Below are positions 49,490 to 58,695 of a DNA stretch of 64,000 bases, piece after piece. The position numbers were made by a program, and so were the translations under genes. Position 1 is the first letter of the stretch, and each line of letters begins with the position of its first letter. Source of the stretch: Streptomyces tubercidicus (GTDB lineage: Bacteria > Actinomycetota > Actinomycetes > Streptomycetales > Streptomycetaceae); contig NZ_CP114205.1 in the NCBI RefSeq assembly GCF_027497495.1, positions 5,270,001-5,334,000 on the forward strand, read 5' to 3'. A model generated the notes under the pieces. The model was not told where the DNA came from and made no database searches. It saw only the letters and a list, made by a program, of their open reading frames with translations.

Positions 49490-49669
49490 CGTTCGTGGGC
49501 CTGGTGCGGCGTACCCCAGGTTGGCCGTTCGTGGACCTGGTGCGGCGCGCCTCCCGTTGGTCTTTCGCGGGCCTGGCGTGGCGTACGTCCCGTTGGCCGT
49601 TCGTGGGCTTGCCGGGGCGTACCTCACGTCGGCCTTTCGCGGGCCGGGCGTGGCGTGCCTCCCGTCGGG
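49490..49669. repeat. Five 36-bp tandem repeats in the divergent iol promoter region
   Basis: Five uninterrupted 36-bp units start at 49490, 49526, 49562, 49598 and 49634, each beginning C(G/T)TTCG(T/C)GG and containing a GG(C/G)G(T/C)-type core. A partial sixth begins at 49670, followed by a run of ten C at 49699-49708. Since 36 is divisible by three, several frames stay open, but no start signal or protein-like composition supports a gene. Confidence 0.85.
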
Positions 49670-49752
49670 CGTTCGTGTTCGTGGCCCGGTCGTTGCGTCC
49701 CCCCCCCCGCCGTCTGTTCGTGGGGCTCCCGCCCTTCGTGGGGCTCTTTGAC

Positions 49753-49803
49753 GTCAATATGTAAGGACAAATTATTGACAGGGTCTGGGTCTCCCCGTTA
49801 GAC
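49753..49803 (+). promoter_or_regulatory. iolC promoter and operator
   Basis: GTCAATA (49753-49759) and TATTGAC (49773-49779) form a perfect 7-bp inverted repeat that encloses TGTAAGGACAAAT. TTGACA (49775-49780) and TTAGAC (49798-49803) make a -35/-10 pair with 17-nt spacing. The operator arm overlaps the -35 box, as expected for a repressor of the inositol operon. The start codon follows at 49862. Confidence 0.7.
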
Positions 49804-49861
49804 CTTTCCTCGGAGATGCAGTCGCCGAACCCGCTGCGCCGGGTGACCCGAAGGGGCGTAT

Positions 49862-50854
49862 ATGACCCAGCCTTTCGATCTGATCACCATGGGCCGTATC
49901 GGGGTCGACATCTACCCGCTGCAGACCGGGGTGCCGCTGGCCCGGGTCGAGACGTTCGGGAAGTTTCTCGGTGGTTCCGCTACCAATGTCGCGGTGGCTG
50001 CCGCTCGGCTCGGTCGGCGCAGTGCGGTCATCAGCCGTACCGGGCGCGATCCGTTCGGTGAGTACGTTCATCAGGCGCTGCGCGAGTTTGGTGTGGACGA
50101 CCGCTGGGTGACTCCCGTCGATGCCTATCCGACGCCGGTCACCTTCTGTGAGATCTTTCCGCCGGATGACTTTCCGCTCTACTTCTACCGTCGGCCCAAG
50201 GCTCCTGACCTGGTCATTCATCCCGAGGAGCTGGACCGGGACGCGATCGCGGCGGCCCGGATCTTCTGGATCACCGGTACGGGGCTGTGTGAGGAGCCCA
50301 GTCGCAGTGCCACTCTCGCCGCGCTGGAGGCTCGTGCCAAGGCGGGCACCACGGTCTTCGACCTCGACTGGCGGCCGATGTTCTGGGGCGGTGAGGGTGG
50401 CGCCTCCGGGGACGGCGGGGCGACCGGTGCCGCGGCGATGGCTGCCGCCCGCCCGTATTACGAAGCCGCCTTGCGGCACGCCACTGTGGCGGTCGGCAAT
50501 GTCGACGAGGCCGAGGTCGCCACCGGACTGCGCGACCCCGGGGACTGCGCCCGCGCGCTGCTGGAGATGGGCGTCGAACTCGCCGTCATCAAGCAGGGAC
50601 CCAAGGGCGTGCTCGCCGTCCACCGTGACGGTCGCACCGCCGAGGTTCCGCCCACCCCCGTCGAGGTCGTCAACGGCCTGGGCGCCGGTGACTCCTTCGG
50701 CGGGGCGCTGTGTCACCGGCTGCTCTCCGGCTGGGAGTTGGAGCCGATGATGCGGTACGCGAACGCCGCGGGCGCCATCGTCGCCTCCCGCCTCGCCTGC
50801 TCCTCCGCGATGCCGACGGCCGACGAGGTCGACGCGTTCCTCGGCGATGGGTGA
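49862..50854 (+). CDS. iolC: 5-dehydro-2-deoxygluconokinase
   Basis: A 330-residue PfkB-family sugar kinase that phosphorylates 2-deoxy-5-keto-gluconate in myo-inositol catabolism. It begins 'FDLITMGRIGVDIYPLQTGVPL' and has 'FGKFLGGSATNVAVAAARLG' (substrate-binding glycine motif) and 'VVNGLGAGDSFGGALCHRLL' (PfkB signature with catalytic Asp). 'IFDLDWRPMFW'-type context ('FDLDWRPMFWGG') is characteristic of IolC. An insert of Gly/Ala ('GASGDGGATGAAA') follows it. ATG 49862 has GAAGGGG upstream. It is the first gene of the iolC-mmsA operon. Its codons are slightly richer in T than the rest of the operon at the 5' end. Confidence 0.94.
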   Translation: MTQPFDLITMGRIGVDIYPLQTGVPLARVETFGKFLGGSATNVAVAAARLGRRSAVISRTGRDPFGEYVHQALREFGVDDRWVTPVDAYPTPVTFCEIFPPDDFPLYFYRRPKAPDLVIHPEELDRDAIAAARIFWITGTGLCEEPSRSATLAALEARAKAGTTVFDLDWRPMFWGGEGGASGDGGATGAAAMAAARPYYEAALRHATVAVGNVDEAEVATGLRDPGDCARALLEMGVELAVIKQGPKGVLAVHRDGRTAEVPPTPVEVVNGLGAGDSFGGALCHRLLSGWELEPMMRYANAAGAIVASRLACSSAMPTADEVDAFLGDG

Positions 50855-50867
50855 TCCCCATGGGCGT

Positions 50868-51045
50868 ACGGCCATGGATCCGCACGGCCGCACGGCCGCA
50901 CGGCCGTATACCCGCGTGGCCGTACGGCCGTGCACCCGCGTCGACGTACGGCCGTAGCCCCTGGCGGCCCCACCCGGAGCGCCCGTGACCGCCCCCACCC
51001 GGAGCCCCCCGTGACCGCCCCCACCCAGCGTCCCCACCCCCACCC
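50868..51045. repeat. CGTACGGCCG-type repeats between iolC and the aldolase gene
   Basis: Repeated CGGCCGCACGG/CGTACGGCCG units fill about 50875-50960. A 26-bp duplication containing GTGACCGCCCCCACCC follows (copies near 50985 and 51011). The second copy supplies a GTG in frame with the next gene. Confidence 0.7.
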
Positions 51046-51076
51046 CCACCCCGCCCCCCAGAAGGTGAGTCGACCC

Positions 51077-51964
51077 GTGCCCCCCAGGATCAGTGACCTA
51101 GCGACGCTTCGGGCCCGGCACCCCGAAGCCGTCGCGGAGGCCGCCGCGCGGCGCAGCCGTCGCCCGCTCGTCGGTGACAGCGGACGGCTGATGATCGTCG
51201 CCGCCGATCACCCGGCCCGGGGGGCGCTGGCCGTCGGTGAGCGGCAGTTCGCCATGGCCAACCGGTTCGATCTGTTGGAGCGGCTGGTGCTGGCGTTGTC
51301 GCGGCCCGGTGTGGACGGGGTGCTCGCCACCGCCGACATACTGGAGGACCTGCTGCTGATCGGGGCCCTCGACGGCAAGGTCGTGATGGGGTCGATGAAC
51401 CGGGGCGGGCTGGCCGGTGCGTCGTTCGAGATGGATGACCGGTTCACGGGGCACCGGCCGGAGGATCTGGCCCGGCTCCGTTTCGACGCGGGGAAGTTGC
51501 TGCTGCGCATCGATTACCGCGACCCCGGCTCGCTGACCACCCTGGAGGCCACCGCCCGCGCCATCGACGCGATGGCCGAGCGGCAGCTGCCCGTCTTCGT
51601 CGAGCCGTTTCTGTCCTCCCGTACGGACGGCGCGGTCCGCAATGACCTCAGCGCCGCGGCCGTTACCCGCTCGGTGGCCATCGCCTCCGGACTGGGCGGC
51701 ACCTCCGCCTACACCTGGCTCAAACTGCCGGTCACTGACGACCCCGACGCCATGGCCCGGGTCTGTGAGACCACCACTCTGCCGACGGTGCTGCTCGGCG
51801 GGGACATCGGCAGCACCGTGCGGGACCAGGAAGCCGCTTACGAGAAGTGGCGCAAGGCGCTGCGGCTGCCGACGGTGCAGGGCCTGGTCGTCGGCCGCTC
51901 CCTGCTCTACCCGGCCGACGGGGATGTCGCGGCTGCCGTGGACACCGCCGTGGGCCTGCTGTGA
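51077..51964 (+). CDS. Cgl0159-family (beta/alpha)8 protein, aldolase-like
   Basis: A 295-residue TIM barrel from GTG 51077. GTGs at 51065 and 51011 (317 residues, GGAG six bases upstream) are in frame, and I prefer 51077 because the conserved part starts at 'RISDLATLRARHPEAVAEAA'. 'LMIVAADHPARGALAVG', 'GVLATADILEDLLLIGALDGKVVMGSMNRGG', 'KLLLRIDYRDPGS' and 'LPTVLLGGDIGSTVRDQ' suggest a class I aldolase-like barrel. The family is named after the Corynebacterium glutamicum neighbour of iolC. In the operon it probably replaces IolJ, cleaving 6-phospho-5-dehydro-2-deoxygluconate. That is inference. Confidence 0.85.
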   Translation: MPPRISDLATLRARHPEAVAEAAARRSRRPLVGDSGRLMIVAADHPARGALAVGERQFAMANRFDLLERLVLALSRPGVDGVLATADILEDLLLIGALDGKVVMGSMNRGGLAGASFEMDDRFTGHRPEDLARLRFDAGKLLLRIDYRDPGSLTTLEATARAIDAMAERQLPVFVEPFLSSRTDGAVRNDLSAAAVTRSVAIASGLGGTSAYTWLKLPVTDDPDAMARVCETTTLPTVLLGGDIGSTVRDQEAAYEKWRKALRLPTVQGLVVGRSLLYPADGDVAAAVDTAVGLL

Positions 51965-51994
51965 ACGCCACGTATTCCGCAGGAGACTCGACTT

Positions 51995-52888
51995 ATGAGC
52001 ACTGAATTCCATCTGGGGGCCGGAGCCGCGGCAGCGGGCCCGTACGCCCTGGACATCGACCCGGAGCGGGCCGGCTGGGGCTACTCCTCGCTGCGCGTCC
52101 TGGAGCTGCCGCCCGGTGCCCGGCACTCCTTCGCCACCGGTGAGAGCGAATGGATCGTGCTGCCGCTGTCCGGCGGCTGCACGGTGCGGACGGAGGGCGG
52201 CGAGAGCTTTGAACTGGCCGGAAGGGAGAGCGTGTTCAGCGGGGTGACGGACTTCGCGTATGTGCCGCGGGATGCCCGGGTCGAGATCGCCAGTGGGGCG
52301 GGCGGGCGTTTCGCGCTCACCGGTGCCCGCTGCGAGAACCGGCTGCCGGCCCGCTACGGTCCGGCCTCCGGCGTCCCCGTGGAGCTGCGCGGCAGCGGCA
52401 GCTGCTCCCGTCAGGTCAACAATTTCGGCGCGGCGGGCGGCTTCGCGTGTGACCGGCTCATCGCGGTGGAGGTGCTCACGCCCGGCGGCAACTGGTCCTC
52501 CTACCCGCCGCACAAGCATGACGAGTGCCGCCCCGGTGAGGAGTCCGAGCTGGAGGAGATCTACTACTTCGAGATCGAGTCCGCGCACGGTACGGACGGG
52601 GTCGGTTATCAGCGGGTGAGCCCGTCGGGGCGCGGCCGCGGCACCGATGTGCTGGCCGAGGTCCGTAGTGGGGACGCGGTCCTCATCCCGGACGGCTGGC
52701 ACGGCCCGTCGATCGCCGCGCCCGGCCACACCATGTACTACCTCAATGTGATGGCCGGTCCCGGTGCCACGCGGGAGTGGTTGATCTGCGATCACCCCGA
52801 TCACGGCTGGATCCGCGCCACCTGGCCCGAGCAGGCCGTCGACGCCCGTCTCCCCCTCTACGAAGCGCCCGCAGGAGCCGCCCGATGA
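51995..52888 (+). CDS. iolB: 5-deoxy-glucuronate isomerase
   Basis: A 297-residue bicupin enzyme converting 5-deoxy-glucuronate to 2-deoxy-5-keto-gluconate. 'AGWGYSSLRVLELPPGARHSF', 'VLPLSGGCTV' and the zinc/metal motif 'WSSYPPHKHDE' with 'ELEEIYYFEI' mark IolB, and 'AVLIPDGWHGPSIAAPGH' carries a further His. ATG 51995 has GCAGGAG about 10 nt upstream. Its stop overlaps the iolD start by 4 nt (ATGA). All expected motifs are present and the length is normal. Confidence 0.95.
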   Translation: MSTEFHLGAGAAAAGPYALDIDPERAGWGYSSLRVLELPPGARHSFATGESEWIVLPLSGGCTVRTEGGESFELAGRESVFSGVTDFAYVPRDARVEIASGAGGRFALTGARCENRLPARYGPASGVPVELRGSGSCSRQVNNFGAAGGFACDRLIAVEVLTPGGNWSSYPPHKHDECRPGEESELEEIYYFEIESAHGTDGVGYQRVSPSGRGRGTDVLAEVRSGDAVLIPDGWHGPSIAAPGHTMYYLNVMAGPGATREWLICDHPDHGWIRATWPEQAVDARLPLYEAPAGAAR

Positions 52889-54837
52889 ACGCCCCGACGA
52901 CACGCCGTCTCACGGTCGCGCAGGCCCTGGTCGAGTTCCTCGCGCACCAGTACACCGAGCGCGACGGACGCCGGCATCGCCTGATCAGCGCCTGCTGGGG
53001 CATCTTCGGCCACGGCAATGTCGCCGGGATCGGCCAGGCGCTGCTGGAATCCGGTGCCGCGTCCCGCCAGGAGTCCCATCAGGAGCCCCTCCAGGAGTCC
53101 CGCCAGGGGGCAACCGCCGGGCCCCCGGCGCTCCCGTACCTCCAGGGTCGTAACGAGCAGGCCATGGTGCATGCCGCGGTCGGCTACGCCCGGCAGTGCG
53201 ACCGGCTCTCCGCGCAGGCCGTCACCACCTCCATCGGCCCCGGCGCCACCAACCTCGTCACCGGCGCCGCGCTCGCCACCGTCAACCGCCTCCCGGTCCT
53301 GCTGCTGCCCGGCGACACCTTCGCCACCCGGCCCGCAGACCCGGTCCTCCAGCAGCTGGAGGTGCCGCACGCGGGGGACGTGTCGGTCAATGACGCGCTG
53401 CGCCCGGTCTCCCGCTACTTCGACCGCGTCACCCGGCCCGAGGCGCTGATCCCCGCCGCCCTCCAGGCCATGCGGGTGCTCGCCGACCCCGTCGACACCG
53501 GCGCCGTCACCCTCGCGCTGCCGCAGGACGTACAGGCGGAGGCGTACGACTGGCCTGAGGAGTTCTTCGCCGACCGGGTCTGGCGGGTCACCCGGCCGGT
53601 TCCCGACGCCGAGGCCCTCGCCGACGCGGTGGCGGCGGTCCGCGCCGCCCGCCGGCCGCTGGTCGTGGCCGGTGGCGGTGTCCACCACAGCGAGGCCGAG
53701 GACGCGCTGTGTGCCTTCGCCGACGCCACCGGCATCCCGGTCGCCTCCACCCAGGCCGGCAAGGGCTCGCTGCGCCACGACCACCCCGCCGACATCGGCG
53801 GTATCGGCCACACCGGCACCGCCACCGCCGACGCGCTCGCCCGGGAGGCCGATCTGGTCATCGGGGTCGGCACCCGCTACACCGACTTCACCACCGCCTC
53901 GTCGACCCTGTTCGACGCGCCCGGTGTGCGCTTCCTGAACCTCAATATCGCCCCGTTCGACTCCCATAAGCTCGGCGCCGCCTCGCTCGTCGCCGACGCC
54001 CGCGCCGGACTCGAAGCGCTCACCAAGGAGCTGTCCGGACACCGCGTCGACGCGGAGTACGAGGCCGCTTACGGGGCGTCGAAGGCGGCCTGGGAGCGGC
54101 GGGTGGACGCCGCGTTCGGCGCCGCGGACGATTCCGTACGGCCCTCCCAGACGCAGGTCCTGGGCGCGCTGGACGCCGTCGTCGACGACACCGACATCCT
54201 CGTCAACGCGGCCGGGTCCCTCCCCGGTGACCTGCACAAACTCTGGCGTGCCCGGTCCCGCAGGCAGTACCACCTGGAGTACGGCTACTCCTGCATGGGC
54301 TATGAGATCCCCGCCGCGATCGGCGTGCGGATGGCCGCGCCCGGCCGGCCGGTGTGGGCGCTGGTCGGCGACGGTACGTATCTGATGAACCCCACTGAAA
54401 TCGTCACCGCGGTCCAGGAGGGCCTCCACATCAATATCGTCCTCATCCAGAACCACGGCTACGCCTCGATCGGCGGGCTCTCGCAGGAGACCGGCGGCGA
54501 ACGGTTCGGCACCGACTACCGCTTCCGCGCCGCGGACGGTACGTACACCGGCGCGCCGCTGCCGGTCGATCTCGCGGCCAACGCCGCCTCGCTCGGGATG
54601 CATGTCCTGCGGGCGGCGACGGTCGGTGAGCTGCGTGCCGCGCTCGCCGAGGCGCGTGGCGCGAACCGGCCCACATGTGTCTATGTCGAGACCGAAACGG
54701 CTGACACTGTGCCGGGCGCGCCGGAGGCACAGGCCTGGTGGGATGTGCCTGTTGCCGAGACCGCGACACGTCCGGCGGCGGTGGCCGCCCGCGAGGCCTA
54801 CGAACGGCAGGCCGCCGGGCGCCGCCGCCACCTGTGA
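52885..54837 (+). CDS. iolD: 3D-(3,5/4)-trihydroxycyclohexane-1,2-dione acylhydrolase
   Basis: A 650-residue thiamine-diphosphate enzyme that opens the ring of the dehydrated inosose. 'RLTVAQALVEFLAHQYTERDG', 'SACWGIFGHGNVAGIGQAL' and 'YLQGRNEQAMVHAAVGYARQ' (cofactor-activating Glu) form the Pyr domain. 'YSCMGYEIPAAIGVRMA' and 'LVGDGTYLMNPTEIVTAVQEGLHINIVLIQN' form the PP domain with the GDG...N metal motif. About 22 residues, rich in Gln/Glu/Ser ('RQESHQEPLQESRQG'), are inserted between 'IGQAL' and 'LPYLQGRNE', where relatives have a short linker. The insert comes from CAGGAGTCCC-type direct repeats at about 53070-53110. Confidence 0.95.
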   Translation: MNAPTTRRLTVAQALVEFLAHQYTERDGRRHRLISACWGIFGHGNVAGIGQALLESGAASRQESHQEPLQESRQGATAGPPALPYLQGRNEQAMVHAAVGYARQCDRLSAQAVTTSIGPGATNLVTGAALATVNRLPVLLLPGDTFATRPADPVLQQLEVPHAGDVSVNDALRPVSRYFDRVTRPEALIPAALQAMRVLADPVDTGAVTLALPQDVQAEAYDWPEEFFADRVWRVTRPVPDAEALADAVAAVRAARRPLVVAGGGVHHSEAEDALCAFADATGIPVASTQAGKGSLRHDHPADIGGIGHTGTATADALAREADLVIGVGTRYTDFTTASSTLFDAPGVRFLNLNIAPFDSHKLGAASLVADARAGLEALTKELSGHRVDAEYEAAYGASKAAWERRVDAAFGAADDSVRPSQTQVLGALDAVVDDTDILVNAAGSLPGDLHKLWRARSRRQYHLEYGYSCMGYEIPAAIGVRMAAPGRPVWALVGDGTYLMNPTEIVTAVQEGLHINIVLIQNHGYASIGGLSQETGGERFGTDYRFRAADGTYTGAPLPVDLAANAASLGMHVLRAATVGELRAALAEARGANRPTCVYVETETADTVPGAPEAQAWWDVPVAETATRPAAVAAREAYERQAAGRRRHL

Positions 54838-54874
54838 CCCCAGCCCGAAGTCGTCAGCCCAGAAAGGCCCCCGC

Positions 54875-56368
<1,494 letters not shown>

Positions 56369-56377
56369 GGATGCCCT

Positions 56378-56418
56378 GACGGACCCCCGGCCGGATTCCC
56401 GTCGGCCGGGGGTCCGTC
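56378..56418. terminator. Terminator of the iol operon
   Basis: GACGGACCCCCGGCCG (56378-56393) and CGGCCGGGGGTCCGTC (56403-56418) are perfect 16-bp arms with a 9-nt loop, starting 10 nt after the mmsA stop. Confidence 0.9.
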
Positions 56419-56531
56419 ATGTCCGGGACGCCGTCTGCGCGACCGTGCGGAACCCCAGGTCCGGGGGAGACCGCGGACCGGTGCGTTGCTACCGTGCTCC
56501 CTCGCAGCGCACGACACAACCGGGGGACGAA

Positions 56532-57653
56532 ATGCACCGATCCATGGCGCTCGCCAAGGGTGCCCGCATCACTGGCGGGGTTTTCTGCCTGCTGTTCTTC
56601 TTTTTCACCCTCACCTGGATCGTGGTCGACCTCAGCACCTTCGGCCCCGACGGGGTCTGGGAATACTGGACGCTGCAGAGCCCCGGCGGCGTCAACCAGG
56701 TCACCAACTCCCTGCACTTCGGGCTGGCCCTGGTCCAGCTGGCGGCGGCGCTGACGGCGTTCGCGGGGCAGCGGGTGGCGGGCGGACTGCTGGCCGTCGC
56801 CACCACCCTGACCTTCGGCACCGCGATGCAGGCACTCGTCAGCGTCGGCAACCACACCAGCGACGACCGCTGGTTCCGGCACGCCGAAACGGGCACCTCG
56901 ACCTTCGACGGCGTCTTCCTCAGCAGCCTGGGGCTGTTCCCGCTGACCCTGATCGCGGGCGTCGTGCTGCTCGCCGGGATGCGTTCCTGGCCGAGCCGGA
57001 AGCCCAGCGACCCGCCGGTGCGCCCGGCCAAAACGGCCGGTGTGGTGGCCGGTCTGGTGCTCGGCGCGATGGTGCTGATCAACCTGGTCTGGCAGGGCTA
57101 CATGCTGGTGGAGGGCGGCAGCGAATTCTTCGACCTGTTCTACCTCGGCAAGGGCGCCCTCGGCGCGCTGCTGGGCCTGTCCTCCGGCTGGGTCTCCCTG
57201 CTCTTCCTCGCGCTGACCGCGCCGGCCGCGCTGAACAGCCTGCTGCGCGGCTCCGCGGCCCGCGGGCTGGCTATCGGGCTGGCGGTGGTGCTGCTGCCCA
57301 GTGCCCTGATGTCGGTGCTCGGGATGGCCCTCAACGGCACCCTGTTCGAGCTGTCCGGCGACGTGCCGGGCATGAGCATCATCAACCACATCCAGATGGC
57401 GCTGGACCTGTTCGGGTCGGTGGTCCTGCTGGCCGTCATGGGCCGCGGTGAGCCGGTCGCCCCCGCCTGGTACCCGCCGTCGCAGGCCCCGCAGTTCGCC
57501 GCCCCCGGCTTCGTGCCGCCGGGCGGGCCGCAGGCCGCGCCGTTCTGGCAGCCGCCCGCCGGGCCGGTGCCCCCGGTCAGCGGCCCGCCGATGCCGCCGC
57601 CCGGCACCCCGCCGCAGCCCCCGCAGGGCGGGTTCGGACCGCCGCAGTACTGA
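56532..57653 (+). CDS. Membrane protein with proline-rich C-terminal tail
   Basis: A 373-residue protein with about seven hydrophobic segments, the first at residues 13-32 ('ITGGVFCLLFFFFTLTWIVV') and others near 63-80, 84-100, 128-150, 165-185, 206-232 and 240-300. The last 75 residues are a Pro/Gly/Gln-rich cytoplasmic or extracellular tail ('PPSQAPQFAAPGFVPPGGPQ', 'PPQPPQGGFGPPQY'). I do not recognise the family. ATG 56532 has GGGGGACG upstream. The gene stands alone between the iol terminator and a possible leader peptide. Proline-rich tails of this kind are common in actinobacterial membrane proteins of unknown function. Confidence 0.8.
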   Translation: MHRSMALAKGARITGGVFCLLFFFFTLTWIVVDLSTFGPDGVWEYWTLQSPGGVNQVTNSLHFGLALVQLAAALTAFAGQRVAGGLLAVATTLTFGTAMQALVSVGNHTSDDRWFRHAETGTSTFDGVFLSSLGLFPLTLIAGVVLLAGMRSWPSRKPSDPPVRPAKTAGVVAGLVLGAMVLINLVWQGYMLVEGGSEFFDLFYLGKGALGALLGLSSGWVSLLFLALTAPAALNSLLRGSAARGLAIGLAVVLLPSALMSVLGMALNGTLFELSGDVPGMSIINHIQMALDLFGSVVLLAVMGRGEPVAPAWYPPSQAPQFAAPGFVPPGGPQAAPFWQPPAGPVPPVSGPPMPPPGTPPQPPQGGFGPPQY

Positions 57654-57769
57654 CCGGGCGGACGGCCGCCGGGGCCGTACGCGGAAAACAACTGCGGGCG
57701 GTGGCCCGCTGGTTGGTACGGTGCGGCGGCGCGTGTCCGCGCGCGCTCACTGCCGGACGAGGGAGGTTG

Positions 57770-57826
57770 ATGAATATGGCCCGCCAGACGCCTCATCAGC
57801 ATGCCCTTGTCCGGGCCGCCGCCTGA
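57770..57826 (+). CDS. Possible 18-residue leader peptide
   Basis: A short frame starts with ATG at 57770, with GAGGGAGG immediately upstream, and encodes MNMARQTPHQHALVRAAA. It precedes an acetyltransferase gene by 81 nt. Between them two mutually exclusive hairpins can form: GGACGC/GCGTCC (57843-57858) or CGGGACG/CGTCCCG (57841-57867). This is the layout of a translated attenuator. Expression and function are unproven. Confidence 0.4.
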   Translation: MNMARQTPHQHALVRAAA

Positions 57827-57906
57827 GCGGGACACCCGTGCGGGACGCCTGAGCGTCCGCCGTCCCGAGCGCGGCCCGGTCGTCGACGAACGACCAGGAG
57901 TGACGC

Positions 57907-58503
57907 GTGTCTTCCTCTTCTGCTTTCTTTCCTTCCTCTTCTTCTTCCGCTTCTTCCGGTTCTTCCGGTTCTTCCGGTGCGGATCTGCGCACCGCGCGGC
58001 TGCTGCTGCGGCCGTGGTCCGACGGTGAGCTGGCCGCCGTGCTCGACGGGACGCGGCAGCCGCACTGGGCCGCGGACTTTCCCGACGACGGTGACCGGGT
58101 GATCGCCGGGTTCACCGCCGGAAACCCCGATGCGCGCGGGGTGTACGGCCAGCGGCAGATTCTTGAACGGGACGGCGGCCACGTGGTCGGCGCCATCGGG
58201 CTGTTCTGGCCGCCGCGTGACGGAGCGGTGGAGTTCGGCTACGGCGTCGTGCCGTCCCGGCGGGGCTGTGGCTATGCCGCCGAGGCCGCGCGCGCCATGG
58301 CGGCGTTCGCCCTCGCGGCGCCGGGTGTGCACACCGTGTGCGCGGACGTGGAGCTGTCGAACCCGGCGTCCTGCCGGGTCCTGGAGAAGGCCGGGCTGGT
58401 GCGCTGGAGCAGCGATGACCAGCTGGCGCGGTACCGGCTGACGACGCGGGAAGCGGCACCGGAACCGGTACAGGAACCGGCACCGGAACCGGCTGACGGC
58501 TAG
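57907..58503 (+). CDS. GNAT family N-acetyltransferase
   Basis: A 198-residue acetyltransferase of the RimJ/RimL type. The first 25 residues are Ser-rich and encoded by a pyrimidine-only stretch. The domain starts 'DLRTARLLLRPWSDGELAAVL' and contains 'AVEFGYGVVPSRRGCGYAAEAARAMAAFAL' (acetyl-CoA loop) and 'VELSNPASCRVLEKAGLVRW'. The tail is a Pro/Glu repeat ('PEPVQEPAPEPADG'). GTG 57907 has AGGAG 8 nt upstream. A possible leader peptide and hairpins lie just before it. Substrate unknown. Confidence 0.85.
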   Translation: MSSSSAFFPSSSSSASSGSSGSSGADLRTARLLLRPWSDGELAAVLDGTRQPHWAADFPDDGDRVIAGFTAGNPDARGVYGQRQILERDGGHVVGAIGLFWPPRDGAVEFGYGVVPSRRGCGYAAEAARAMAAFALAAPGVHTVCADVELSNPASCRVLEKAGLVRWSSDDQLARYRLTTREAAPEPVQEPAPEPADG

Positions 58504-58627
58504 CCGGGGCAGGGGGCATGGGCCGGTAGCTGAGCCGTTGCTTACTGCCGGTTTATGACCCCTTTGTGCAGGATGGATACCGCTGGCAACTGTCCTGTGC
58601 CTTAAGGCATCTGAGGAAGGATCAGTC

Positions 58628-58690
58628 GTGCGTACACCCCTTGCCCCGGTAACCGCCGCGGTGCCCGCTTCGCCGGGCCCTCGGGGCTGA
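58628..58690 (+). CDS. 20-codon frame directly before the histidine kinase
   Basis: GTG 58628 follows a strong GAGGAAGGA ribosome-binding site and opens a frame of 20 codons (VRTPLAPVTAAVPASPGPRG) that stops at 58690, five nt before the TTG of the histidine kinase. It could be a coupling peptide, the remnant of a longer upstream gene, or the true start of the kinase if a frameshift exists. No protein family is recognisable. Confidence 0.4.
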   Translation: MRTPLAPVTAAVPASPGPRG

Positions 58691-58695
58691 TCGCC

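Noticed and set aside
49490..49669. CRISPR array
   Set aside because: The 36-bp units are contiguous without unique spacers and no cas genes are present; it is a simple tandem repeat.
49452..49764. Two overlapping 98-99 codon frames across the 36-bp repeats
   Set aside because: Open only because the repeat unit is a multiple of three; no ribosome-binding site and an Arg/Trp-rich repetitive translation.
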